A program made the translations under genes and the position numbers. A stretch of 48,592 bases of DNA from Chloroflexi bacterium TSY (GTDB lineage: Bacteria; Chloroflexota; Anaerolineae; Caldilineales; Caldilineaceae). Shown here piece by piece: positions 14,779-23,643 of this stretch. Each line of letters begins with the position of its first letter. Within the stretch, counting starts at the first letter, position 1. Location: contig JAHBNG010000116.1 in NCBI GenBank assembly GCA_019217005.1, positions 1 to 48,592 of the forward strand. Direction: 5' to 3'. The notes under the pieces are model-generated. The model ran no database searches. It worked only from the letters and a program-made list of their open reading frames with translations, and was not told where the DNA came from.

Positions 14779-17430
14779 CTAATTTACCCGTATAAGTGGC
14801 AAAAATAATACAGGTTCACAGTTGGGGCATTGGACAGGCTCATTGACCTCGTTGAGATTGGTTGCTGTCTCAAATTTACTTTCGAATCTGAGCTCGCATT
14901 GCCCGTCATCTCGCGCCATGATGGTCTCACAGAAGAATGGTTCGCGCGTTGTCAATGTTTGCCCGGCGATGGTGTAGGTCATTCCAACAAAGACTGGGCG
15001 TTTCATTGGATCAGCAGGTTGATTTGGAAGTGATTCAATACAAAAAGTGTCCCCATCACTTACTTTAATATTTTCAACTGATGTAATCGGAGCCGAGAAC
15101 ACCGGTTCGTCATTGAGCGTCAAAAAGACGTGACCTTCCCCTATCGCTTCCACACTGGCACTATTTTCTTCGCATTGTGAGCACACAAGGCGTGTGCTAA
15201 TAGTGTCACCAACTGAGGCCAACCACTCCTGAAACTCTGAATCGACTGGCTCACACAACTGAGTGTTTTGAAAACGGAAAAGATGTAGAACAGATAGATT
15301 GCTAAACTCTATCGGAATAGGGCCGCTCAGTTGGTTTTGGGATAGGACAATCCACTCTAGCGTACTAAGGTTGCCTAACTCAGGTGGAATGTTGCCGCTC
15401 AGTAGGTTACTGCTTAAAGAAAGCTCTGCCAAAGAACTCAGGTTGCCCAACTCTGGAGGTATGCTACCGCTCAGTTGGTTGTCGTATAAGAAAAGCTGTG
15501 TCAAAGAACTCAGGTTGCCCAACTCTGGAGGAATGCTGCCGCTCAGTTGGTTGTTGTATAAGGAAAGCTCTGTCAAAGAAGTAAGGTTACCCAACTCTGG
15601 AGGAATACTACCACTCAGTTGGTTGTTGTATAAGGGAAGCTCTGTTAAAGCACTCAGGTTGCTCAACTCAGAAGGAATGCTGCCGCTCAGTTGGTTGTTG
15701 TATAAGGGAAGCTCTGTTAAAGCACTCAGGTTGCCCAGCTCAGGAGGAATGCTACCGCTCAGTTGGTTGTCGTTTAGGTGAAGAAATATCAAGGAAGTAA
15801 GGTTGCCAAGCTCAGGAGGAATCGTGCCGCTCAGTTGGTTGTCGTTTAAGGAAAGCCATTCCAAAGAAGTAAGGTTGCCCAGCTCACGGGGAATGCTACC
15901 GCTCAGATGGTTGTCGTATAAGGAAAGCTGTGTCAAAGCACTCAGGTTGCCCAACTCTGGAGGAATGCTGCCGCTCAGATGGGTGCCGGATAAGCCAAGA
16001 AGCGTCAAAGCACTCAGGTTGCTCAACTCAGAAGGAATGCTGCCACTTAGTTGGTTGCCGGATAAGGAAAGCGATCTCAAAGCACTCAGGTTGCCCAACT
16101 CAGGGGGAATAGTGCCGCTCAGTTGGTTGTTGCGTAAGGAAAGCGATGTCAAAGAACTGAGGTTGCCTAACTCTGGAGGAATACTACCGCTCAGTCGGTT
16201 GCCGACTAAGTCAAGCTGAGTCAAAGAACTGAGGTTGCCCAACTCTGGGGGAATGCTACCGCTCAGTTGGTTGCCGACTAAGTCAAGCTGAGTCAAAGAA
16301 CTGAGGTTGCCCAACTCAGGGGGAATGCTACCGCTCAGTTGGTTGTCGTATATGGAAAGCAATGTCAAAGAACGGAGGTTGCCCAACTCTGGAGGTATGC
16401 TGCCGCTCAGTCGGTTGTTGCGTAACCTAAGCTCTTTCAAAGAACTAAGGTTGCCTAACTCTGGAGGTATGCTGCCGCTCAGATGGTTGTCGTATAAGGA
16501 AAGCGATGTCAAAGAACTCAGGTTGCCCAACTCTGGAGGTATGCTGCCGCTCAGTTGGTTGTAGTGTAAGGAAAGCGATGTCAAAGAACTCAGGTTGCCT
16601 AACTCTGGAGGTATGCTGCCGCTCAGTTGGTTGTTGCGTAAGTCAAGCTCTGCCAAAGAACTCAGGTTGCCTAACTCTGGAGGTATGCTGCCGCTCAGTT
16701 GGTTGAAGGATAAGGAAAGCGATGTTAAAGAACTGAAGTTGCCCAACTCTGGTGGAATAGTGCCACTCAGTCGGTTGCCGACTAAGTCAAGCTCTGCCAA
16801 AGAACTCAGGTTAGCCAACTCTGGAGGAATGCTGCCGCTCAATTGGTTGCCGACTAAGTCAAGCTCTGCCAAAGAACTAAGTTTGCCCAACTCAGGTGGA
16901 ATGCTGCCGCTCAGTCCGTTGTTGCGTAAGTCAAGCTCTGCCAAAGAACTAAGTTTGCCCAACTCAGGTGGAATACTACCGCTCAGTCGGTTGTTGTCTA
17001 AGTCAAGCTGTGTCAAAGAACTAAGTTTGCCCAACTCAGGTGGAATACTACCGCTCAGTCGGTTGTTGTCTAAGTCAAGCTGTGTCAAAGAACTAAGGTT
17101 GCCCAACTCAGGTGGAATGCGGCCGTTCAGTCGGTAGTGGTCTAAATCAAGACCTGCTACCCTACCGTCTATGCAGCGAATACCGTACCATTCACAAGGC
17201 ATATTATCCGCTAACCAACCTGGGGTACCGAACCAATTCCCTCCATTCGTAGATTCATATAAAGCCACTAACGCCTGACATTCAATCTGGGGAATTTCTG
17301 TAACTGAACTACACGTAAACGGTGTTGACGTTGCTGTTGCCGCTGGTTGACCTAGAGCCGTGGTTGATGATTGCAGATATACGATGAGGCCAATAATCAG
17401 TAATGTGGTCAGTATAATAAGCTTTTTCAT
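14779..17430 (-). CDS. Secreted leucine-rich-repeat protein (26 plant-type LRRs)
   Basis: I start the gene at ATG 17430 (MKKLIILTTLLIIGLIVYLQ, a clear signal peptide) rather than at in-frame ATGs up to 17535. An N-terminal cap follows, with ECQALVALYESTNGGNW and CEWYGIRC, like the LRRNT_2 cap of plant receptor proteins. Then come 26 repeats of 24 residues with the consensus LSGSIPPELGNLSSLxxLxL plus xxNx, a Cys-rich C-terminal cap (LVCSQCEENS), a beta-rich domain and the end PVLFLPLIRVN. LRR solenoids bind proteins or glycans, and this one acts outside the cell. The C-terminal LPLI tail resembles one common on secreted Chloroflexota proteins. The ligand is unknown. Confidence 0.92.
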   Translation of the reverse strand: MKKLIILTTLLIIGLIVYLQSSTTALGQPAATATSTPFTCSSVTEIPQIECQALVALYESTNGGNWFGTPGWLADNMPCEWYGIRCIDGRVAGLDLDHYRLNGRIPPELGNLSSLTQLDLDNNRLSGSIPPELGKLSSLTQLDLDNNRLSGSIPPELGKLSSLAELDLRNNGLSGSIPPELGKLSSLAELDLVGNQLSGSIPPELANLSSLAELDLVGNRLSGTIPPELGNFSSLTSLSLSFNQLSGSIPPELGNLSSLAELDLRNNQLSGSIPPELGNLSSLTSLSLHYNQLSGSIPPELGNLSSLTSLSLYDNHLSGSIPPELGNLSSLKELRLRNNRLSGSIPPELGNLRSLTLLSIYDNQLSGSIPPELGNLSSLTQLDLVGNQLSGSIPPELGNLSSLTQLDLVGNRLSGSIPPELGNLSSLTSLSLRNNQLSGTIPPELGNLSALRSLSLSGNQLSGSIPSELSNLSALTLLGLSGTHLSGSIPPELGNLSALTQLSLYDNHLSGSIPRELGNLTSLEWLSLNDNQLSGTIPPELGNLTSLIFLHLNDNQLSGSIPPELGNLSALTELPLYNNQLSGSIPSELSNLSALTELPLYNNQLSGSIPPELGNLTSLTELSLYNNQLSGSIPPELGNLSSLTQLFLYDNQLSGSIPPELGNLSSLAELSLSSNLLSGNIPPELGNLSTLEWIVLSQNQLSGPIPIEFSNLSVLHLFRFQNTQLCEPVDSEFQEWLASVGDTISTRLVCSQCEENSASVEAIGEGHVFLTLNDEPVFSAPITSVENIKVSDGDTFCIESLPNQPADPMKRPVFVGMTYTIAGQTLTTREPFFCETIMARDDGQCELRFESKFETATNLNEVNEPVQCPNCEPVLFLPLIRVN
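15259..17130 (-). repeat. 26 tandem 72-bp coding repeats (LRR array)
   Basis: The LRR array corresponds to 26 direct repeats of 72 bp (24 codons) with high nucleotide similarity, for example the recurring minus-strand GGCAACCTGAGTTCTTTG-type segments. Positions 1-16 of each unit vary least; the five residues facing the solenoid's concave surface vary most. Such an array expands and contracts easily by recombination. The same periodicity creates long meaningless reading frames on the opposite strand. Confidence 0.95.
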
Positions 17431-17957
17431 TTCATAATTCCTTTGTACTAGCTTTGGATAGATACCATCATACACCGAAATGATACGAGCTGATCTCATG
17501 AAAACCTCATTCGTTTCTCGCTGGCCGCGCGGCACTTACCATATGGCGCACCTATGTTGAGTTTCTCTTACATAGTAGCATCTAGCCGTAGAAGCAACAT
17601 TGATATTACTTTATCTGACAAGATTTATATGGTAGACGCGGTAGATCCCATCGATATTGATAATGCCGCCAGGGTCAATACGATATGATATAATCGAGAT
17701 ATGCCAGCAAAAGATAGTCAACCTCGACTCGGATATACACTTAGTGCTTATCCGAAAAGTTCTGTGACTGTGTGATCTCACTCGAGAAACTGGTCGGACT
17801 CACAACCACTTTTCGGATAGGTTCTTAGTCATAAGCGTCGGTTGGTTCGCCCCACTACAAGGCATTATGGACAGGGTAAGATATCAGTTGCCCCATCCGG
17901 ACGGTTGTTGTCAGGTCGATCATAATGTCATATCCATTAACAAGGAGAAACCACAAC
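17431..17957. other. Intergenic region with an 80-bp MITE
   Basis: Apart from the small element at 17745-17824, no gene is recognised between the LRR gene and the cupin gene. The promoters of both should lie here, since they are divergent. Confidence 0.4.
17745..17824. mobile_element. 80-bp MITE-like element with 4-bp TTAG duplication
   Basis: The element is flanked by TTAG at 17741-17744 and 17825-17828. Its ends are TGCTTATCCGAAAAGT and the complement of GAACCTATCCGAAAAGT. They share TATCCGAAAAGT as a terminal inverted repeat. The right half, inverted, is also present next to IS701 copy A at 8434-8473. It has no coding capacity. The CTAA/TTAG target matches that of the IS701-family elements here, but the ends do not resemble theirs. 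Confidence 0.6.
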
Positions 17958-18344
17958 ATGACTGGAAAGACAACCAAAGCATTTGCTTCGCACGCCAAAG
18001 GTGCCCAATGGGTAAAAGGGCTGCGCCCAGACTTCGTTTACCGCGACTTGGGGATCAAGGACGCCACCGAAGGCAGGGTGATGGCGCAGGTCATTCGCGC
18101 CGATCAAGCCTGCGATGGCCCCATGGGCTACCACTCCCACGACCTGGAATTTCAGATGGTCTACATGCTCAAAGGCTGGGCGCAGCTAGAGTTTGAGGAC
18201 GTCGGCGAGATTCGGGTGGGGGCCGGGGATGCTTGGTACCAGCCGCCAGGCGTCAAGCACGAGGTGTTGGAATATTCCGATGACTTTGAGGTCATTGAGA
18301 TCACGATGCCAGCCGAGTTCCCCACACAGGCTGAATCGCGTTAG
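17958..18344 (+). CDS. Cupin-domain protein
   Basis: The 128-residue single-domain cupin has a well-placed ribosome-binding site (AAGGAGA at 17942-17948) before ATG 17958. Motif 1 is GYHSHDLEFQMVYMLKGWAQ (HxH then E) and motif 2 is GDAWYQPPGVKHEVLEYSDD (His). All four usual metal ligands are visible, so it probably binds Fe, Mn or Ni. Small cupins of this type act as dioxygenases, isomerases or sugar-binding regulators; the substrate cannot be told. The gene looks intact, and what follows it is a fragment on the opposite strand. Confidence 0.85.
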   Translation: MTGKTTKAFASHAKGAQWVKGLRPDFVYRDLGIKDATEGRVMAQVIRADQACDGPMGYHSHDLEFQMVYMLKGWAQLEFEDVGEIRVGAGDAWYQPPGVKHEVLEYSDDFEVIEITMPAEFPTQAESR

Positions 18345-18348
18345 ATCA

Positions 18349-18455
18349 TCAATTGCAGATACCCAAACCCTATTAATTTCAACTTCGACTTCAATTTCAA
18401 ACGAGACATTCATTGGCAATCCAACCATGCCCATAGCGGAACGTGCATGTTTTCC
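18349..18455 (-). pseudogene. RidA/YjgF-like C-terminal fragment
   Basis: On the minus strand the stretch HARSAMGMVGLPMNVSFEIE then VEVEIN resembles the C-terminus of RidA-family proteins (pattern ARSxxxVxGLPxxxxxEIExxA). Only about 30 residues are recognisable. No start is near, and the frame runs on into the antisense of the cupin gene. I treat it as a remnant of a lost gene. Confidence 0.4.
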
Positions 18456-18510
18456 TCATTTGTGGTTTGCTGAATATGGCATTGTGCCTTCAGAATATAA
18501 ATACGCCACT

Positions 18511-18528
18511 GTTGACATTTAAGTCAAC
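18511..18528. promoter_or_regulatory. Palindrome GTTGAC-N6-GTCAAC, candidate operator of the toxin-antitoxin pair
   Basis: A 6-bp inverted repeat with a 6-bp AT spacer lies 43-60 bp upstream of the toxin start codon. XRE-type antitoxins commonly bind such palindromes and repress their own operon, so this is a reasonable operator. The evidence is position and symmetry only. Confidence 0.4.
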
Positions 18529-18570
18529 AAGAGTTAAACTGACCACAGACAAATTAAAGGAAAAGCCTTT

Positions 18571-19023
18571 GTGCTACATGTCGATATTGTCTGGAACCCA
18601 GAACCGGACGGCAATATGTTCTATATTGCCGAACACGACTTGACCCCCGAAGACATCGAAGAAGTGTTCTGGAATCCGATAGGTCATGACACCAGCCGTT
18701 CAACAGGGCGGCCCATCGTTTATGGTTTTACGCCGGACGGCCGCTACATTTTGGTAGTTTATGAAGAACTTGATTCACAGACGGTTTATCCCATTACTGC
18801 GTATGAAATAGAAATACAGGTTGAAAGATGGCAACAAAGACAGGTAAAAGGATCTATCGAGCAGCAACCACAGAAGAAAAGGCGCGTCATGCCCAAATTC
18901 GGGAACAGATCCAAGCTGAACTGCCCGAAATTGAGCAGCGCGGCAGAGAGAAATTGGCCGAGGCTATTCATCAGGGTGTTGAAATTCAGCACATCACAGC
19001 GCTACTCAAGGCCGAACGCCTGA
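18571..19023 (+). CDS. BrnT/RelE-like toxin
   Basis: From the GTG at 18571 (site TAAAGGA upstream) the frame encodes MFYIAEHDLTPEDIEEVFWN, then RPIVYGFTPDGRYILVVYEE and TVYPITAYEIE. This layout (helix before VFxNP, then two strands and a PITAYE end) is that of BrnT-like ribonuclease toxins. About 85 residues match; the frame then runs a further 65 residues across the first part of the antitoxin gene in another phase. That extension is arginine/lysine-rich and has no counterpart I know. Either the two genes truly overlap by 196 bp, or an indel near 18815 removed the normal toxin stop. Confidence 0.65.
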   Translation: MLHVDIVWNPEPDGNMFYIAEHDLTPEDIEEVFWNPIGHDTSRSTGRPIVYGFTPDGRYILVVYEELDSQTVYPITAYEIEIQVERWQQRQVKGSIEQQPQKKRRVMPKFGNRSKLNCPKLSSAAERNWPRLFIRVLKFSTSQRYSRPNA

Positions 19024-19193
19024 AACAAGGGTTAAGCCTCTCTGACTTGAATGAGCGTACCAACATTGATCGCTCAACCCTCTCCAAATTAGAAAGCAAT
19101 ACAGATGCCAATCCGACCATCAGCACACTTGTCCGTTATGCGGAAGCAATAGGCAAAAAGGTGGTGGTGACGCTTGCTTCCGCCACTGAATAA
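18828..19193 (+). CDS. XRE-family antitoxin/transcriptional regulator
   Basis: The 121-residue protein has an N-terminal helical region rich in Glu, Arg and Gln, and a C-terminal helix-turn-helix of XRE (HTH_3) type (LKAERLKQGLSLSDLNERTN followed by IDRSTLSKLESNTDANPTIS). It ends KKVVVTLASATE, as antitoxins of this class often do. The start ATG at 18828 has GAAAG upstream. It follows and overlaps the toxin-like gene, so the pair forms a type II toxin-antitoxin module with the antitoxin second. It probably binds the palindrome at 18511-18528. Confidence 0.8.
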   Translation: MATKTGKRIYRAATTEEKARHAQIREQIQAELPEIEQRGREKLAEAIHQGVEIQHITALLKAERLKQGLSLSDLNERTNIDRSTLSKLESNTDANPTISTLVRYAEAIGKKVVVTLASATE

Positions 19194-19397
19194 ATATTTT
19201 CTCCTACCACCTGTGCGGATCAGTAATGAGATGCTGAATTTGAGTGTTTTTTGGGGATAACGCTATCATCGAGATTCATGCGAACGATCGGTTATCGAAG
19301 ACCAGCCGGATTTACCCGCAAGGAAGGAGGTGCAATACTGAGCGAAAATATTACACCTGAATAAGCATGACTAACGCACATATCAAAGGAGAGGATC

Positions 19398-20997
19398 ATG
19401 TTCAGAAAAAATAGTGGTACGTTTGTTGGCTTATTGATATTGGCGCTGTTGTTCGCCACGTGTCAACCGGGGGTTAGCCAGCCTGAAGAGGCAGAGGCGC
19501 AACAAGATGATGTCGTGACGATCACCTGGTGGCAGGAATCCAGCCCGTCCGACGATATTGTTCAAGAACTCCTCATCGATGCGTTTAACGCCGAGCACGA
19601 TAATATTCAGATCGAGTACCTGCCGCAAGAAGATATCAACAACCAGTTGCGACCTGTCCTACAAGCGGGTGTCGGCCCCGATATTATGTGGCTGGCGGGG
19701 AATGCGGCTGCGTCGCAATACGTGGCCGGTGATTTCTTGTTGCCGTTGACATCTTTTGCGGATACCTACAATTGGCGCGACAAACTCTTGCCCTGGGCCT
19801 ATGGGGCGGGTCTGGTCGGTGACGAGCTTTACACGATTGGGCTTACCTACGAGAGTATGGTCTTGTTCTACAACAAAGCCTTGTTCGAGGAAAACGGCTG
19901 GGCAGTACCAACAACTGCCGACGAGTTGTGGAGTCTGGCCGAGACCATGGATGAAATGGGGATCAATCCGTTTCCTTATGGCAATGCCTCCTGGCAACCT
20001 AGCAATGAACATCTGATGGGCATCTACCTGAACAATTATGCCGGGCCTGAAAATGTGTATCAGGCGCTAATCGGTGAGAAGCCCTGGACTGACCCCGAAT
20101 TCGTTGAGGCCACTGAACTGCTGCGCCAGCATATCGTAGACAAAGGCTGGTTTGGCGGCAGCCTCGAAGACTCAGTAGATCCAAATTTCAGGTTTAGAGA
20201 GAGAATTTGGGCTAATTAGTTGACATAAATACGTATTTGCCAGTCAATACCTAGCATTTACGTAAAATTTAAGCGATTTCTAGATATGAAATTGGCTGTT
20301 TTTGGCAACTGAGATCTGAAAAAATGGCCCCAAAATCTCTTCTCTCCCGACTGAAAATAGTCAAAAACGCCAAATTTGGATCTACTGAGACTATTACACC
20401 TTTACAGGGGAGGATTTCAGGTCGATATTTGCCACGGGCGAGGGTGGCATGATGATGACTGGCACCTGGACCTTCCAAAGTATGCCAAATTTTTTCCCTG
20501 GAGAGAATGAGAATGACTGGGATTGGGCACCCTTACCGCCCTTCAGCGCTATGGCAGCCGACAGCGTTGGCCCCTATCACTATGATCTGGCGCTGGGCGG
20601 CAACCTGGGCATCAATGCGGCCACTGAACACCCTGAAGAGGCTGGCATTGTCCTGGACTTCCTCTTGAGCGACAAGCGAAGGATCCTCGAAATCGCATCC
20701 AGTTCCAGCTTCGGCGAGTGGGTCCTCCCCTTGCGGTATGAATTAGAGGATTTTCCTGAGGGAACCGACGAGCGTATTTTAAGGTACCACTCGGACTTTG
20801 CCGCTGCCACCGCCGAAGGGCGTTACGGCTATACTACCTGGACCTTCTGGCCCGCCAGAGCGAATCAGCAATTGTGGGAAGCCATCGAACTCGTTTGGGC
20901 AGGCGAACTGAGTGTTGAGGATTATCTCGCCCAGCATCAGGCCGAGTGGGAACAGGATACGGCTGATGGTCTGACCCTGTCCATTCCGGAACGCTAA
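19398..20997 (+). pseudogene. Sugar ABC transporter substrate-binding protein (family 1), split by a MITE
   Basis: The N-terminal part (19398-20170) has a lipoprotein-type signal peptide (LLILALLFATCQPG). It then has VTITWWQESSPSDDIVQELL, VGPDIMWLAGNAAASQYVAG and YTIGLTYESMVLFYNKALFE, typical of CUT1 sugar-binding proteins. A 217-bp MITE interrupts it and supplies a stop at 20217-20219. The C-terminal part resumes in frame at about 20391 (excision gives LEDYYTFTGEDFRSIFATGE) and continues MMMTGTWTFQSMPNFFPGEN to TAA 20995-20997. Removing the insert gives a full-length protein of about 460 residues, so the insertion is the only visible lesion. The permease genes follow. Substrate is probably an oligosaccharide; GH32 context hints at fructans. 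Confidence 0.85.
20172..20388. mobile_element. 217-bp MITE, copy 1 (in the sugar-binding protein gene)
   Basis: The ends TCAGTAGATCCAAATTT and its complement form a perfect 17-bp terminal inverted repeat. GAC flanks both sides (20169-20171 and 20389-20391) as a 3-bp target duplication; removing the element plus one GAC restores the reading frame of the host gene. It has no coding capacity. An inverted second copy of exactly 217 bp lies at 41108-41324; the ends are conserved and the interior is roughly 80% alike. Confidence 0.9.
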
Positions 20998-21408
20998 CTC
21001 GTCCACCAGATGATACTGTTGGCTAGTTAAATGGTGGGAATCTAGTAGATTCCACCTCAAAAATTGCTGGATTTGCGAGCGAATGTCGGGATTATCCATA
21101 CCCGCCACGGGGCAGCCCTTCACAAGTGAAGGGACAGCCGCCGGGCTACCAAACAACGTCCCCTAAACCGGACTGGATCGTTGACCAATCAGCCCAGTTT
21201 GGTGGGCGCTGATTGGTAGCCCCGACCATTTATGGCGGGGCAGGCATCACGAACCGACCAATTTCATTCAACAAATCCGGTCTATCAACGATACTTTTGT
21301 TGAATACCGCCCCTTAGAATCATCAAACAATTAACCAACAGTATCACCAAATACGTGAGTGTAGAGTAGGTCCGAAAACCCACTCTATACCTGAAAGGTC
21401 GAACAACC
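20998..21408. other. Intergenic region with several hairpins between transporter genes
   Basis: No gene is recognised. Hairpin-forming repeats are seen at about 21031-21054 (GGTGGGAATC...GATTCCACC), 21113-21130 (CCCTTCAC-AA-GTGAAGGG) and 21363-21395 (GTAGAGT...ACTCTATAC). They may terminate or attenuate transcription between the binding-protein and permease genes, which commonly sets a higher level for the binding protein. The 410-bp length is unusual for such an operon. Confidence 0.35.
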
Positions 21409-21933
21409 ATGACTTCTTCACAGGGTGTTGCTGAAGTTGCTGCCCAAAGGCCTACCCCGCCTTACTTTGATCGGAACCGACGCGCCGGGTTAGCGAACTG
21501 GGTTTTCATGCTACCGGTCGTAGCGCTGAATCTCATCGTAATTGTTATTCCCTCCGTGATCAGTGTCTACTTCGCGTTGACCAAATGGTCCGGGCTGGGC
21601 ACACCCGAATTTGTCGGTTTGGCGAACTTCGAGCGCCTGGTGAACGACCCGATCTATTTCAAGGCACTCGGCCACAACTTGATCTGGACCGCGTTTTTCC
21701 TGACTGTTCCCGTATTTCTGGGGCTGTTGGGGGCTTATTTTCTGTCAGGGATCAGGCGGTTTCAGATGGTCTATCGCATCGCCTTTTTCATTCCCTATGT
21801 CATCGCCAGCGTGGTCAACACCCAGCTATGGCGTTTCCTGCTTCACCCTCGTCACGGCATCGGAGCTTGGCTGGCCGACAATGGCATTCCCGGTTTTGAC
21901 ATCCGCGTCTTCGGGAGCGGATCAACCGCCTTA

Positions 21934-23236
21934 GGCCAATCCAAAAAATAAAATATACGCGAGAAGGTGTTAAACTAGCTCTCCAAAAGGAGCAAAAATG
22001 ACAATCTCGCCAGAAATGGTTGAAGTCTTGAAAGAGACGAAGGCCATGTTAAGTGGATACGAAAGAAGGCACTTCATGGCCCAAACGGTCAAAACGATAT
22101 GCGAAGGGAGTCCGACGAAAGCAGAACGAGAGTTGGGCTGGAATCGGGCGACGATAGCCAAAGCCCTGGAAGAACTAGAAGGCGGCTTCTGTTATGTCGA
22201 CCAAAGCCACCGACGTGGTCGCAAAAAAGCCGAAGACCATATCCCCACTTTACTGGCCGATATGGTTGAAATCGCCGATCAATTCAGCCAGACCGATCCC
22301 ACCTTTCGAACCCCCCAATTGTACACTCGACTAACCGCCGCCGAAATGCGTACCCAGCTCATCGAGCAGAAAGGATACACAGATGAGGAATTGCCTGGCG
22401 AAGAGGCCATCCGCTTGAAGCTCAATGAGTTAGGCTATGGCTCAAACCGGGTCAAAAAAAGTCAACCAGTGAAAAAAGATCCCAGAGACCGATGCGATCT
22501 TTGATAGAATTCATCAGATCAATCAAGAAGCGGATGCAGACGAGACGGTTCTGCGCCTCTCTTGGGATGCCAAAGCGACGATTTTACTTGACCGTTTCTC
22601 GAGAGAAGGGATAAGTCGAGTGGTTGTCAAAGCGCTCGATCATGACTTTCAAGATAAGAAGACCGAGAAAGTCACTCCTTTTGGCATTTACCTCCCTTCA
22701 ACCAAGGAACTCTTTCTTTACTTGACTCAGTCGAAAGTGACTAGTGACTTTATTGTCGACTGCCTGATTGATTTTTTGGGAAAGCGTACGTGAACACTTT
22801 CCTCACGTCAAGACCCTCGTGATCAATCAGGACAATGGTCCCGAAAATCATACCCGTCGGACTCAGTTTATGTATCGTCTCACTCAGTTTGTTGAGCACT
22901 ATCGTCTCTCTATTCAGCTCGCCTGCTACCCTCCTTATCACAGTAAATACAACCCCATCGAACGGGTTTGGGGCCATCTTGAAAAACACTGGAACGGTTC
23001 TCTTCTCGATTCTCTTGAGACCGTTCTCAATTTTGCCCGTTCTTTTCGCTTTAACCAACTACAACCCTTCGTTCACCTGAATTCCACTCTTTATGAGACC
23101 GGCGTCAAACTCACTCAGAAAGAGATGGACCGTTTGGAACAACGCTTCCAACGTTTACCTGGTTTAGAAAAATGGTTTGTCCTTATTCCCCCTCTCCATT
23201 CTCTCGTTCGCGTATAATTATTTTTTTGGTTTAGCC
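21934..23236 (+). mobile_element. ISAzo13-family insertion sequence
   Basis: The element starts GGCCAATCCAAAAAATAA and ends with the complement of GGCTAAACCAAAAAAATAA, an imperfect inverted repeat that continues through TATACGCGA. TTA flanks both sides (21931-21933, 23237-23239); the longer match GCCTTA arises because the right end also reads GCC. Length 1303 bp. It lies inside the MalF-like permease gene in the same orientation. Confidence 0.85.
21998..23217 (+). pseudogene. ISAzo13-family transposase, two frameshifts
   Basis: The ORF begins MTISPEMVEVLKETKAML after AAAAGGAG and contains ERELGWNRATIAKALEELEG, then DPTFRTPQLYTRLTAAEMRT. The frame changes near 22485 (in an A/G-rich run) and again near 22778 (in a T run). 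The last part holds VKTLVINQDNGPENHTRRTQ, with the central Asp, and LACYPPYHSKYNPIERVWGH, with the Glu. This pair is diagnostic for ISAzo13 transposases. Joined, the protein is about 400 residues and looks complete. Both indels lie in homopolymer-like stretches, so assembly error is a real alternative to decay. Confidence 0.85.
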
Positions 23237-23643
23237 TTATATGGCGTCGCGTTTGTCGACTCCTGGCACTTTTGGGGCTTTCTGGTAATTGTCTACCTGG
23301 CGGCGATGTCTCAGGTGGAGGTTGACCTGTTCGAGGTTGCGATTCTGGAAGGCGCAAATCGGTTTCAGCGGTTTTGGCACGTCACGGTGCCGGGCATACG
23401 TCCCACGCTGGTCTTCACATTGCTCATGATTATGATCTGGTCAGTGCCGGCGTTTGACTACATTTATCTGCTCACCGAAGGGGGGCCAGCCCATTCCTCG
23501 GAGGTTCTCGCCACGCATCTATATAGTATGGCGTTCTTCCGCTTTGAGGTGGGGTATGCTGCCGCCATTGGCGTGACGATGGCGCTGATGACGGCTGGTA
23601 TCGTTGCCATTTTTGTCATCTTAAGGCGGAGGGGGTGGGAGAT

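Noticed and set aside
15259..17130. A 72-bp periodic array that could look like a CRISPR or satellite, with long plus-strand ORFs
   Set aside because: The period is exactly 24 codons of the leucine-rich-repeat frame on the minus strand, with conserved Leu/Asn positions; the plus-strand frames are by-products and no spacers exist.
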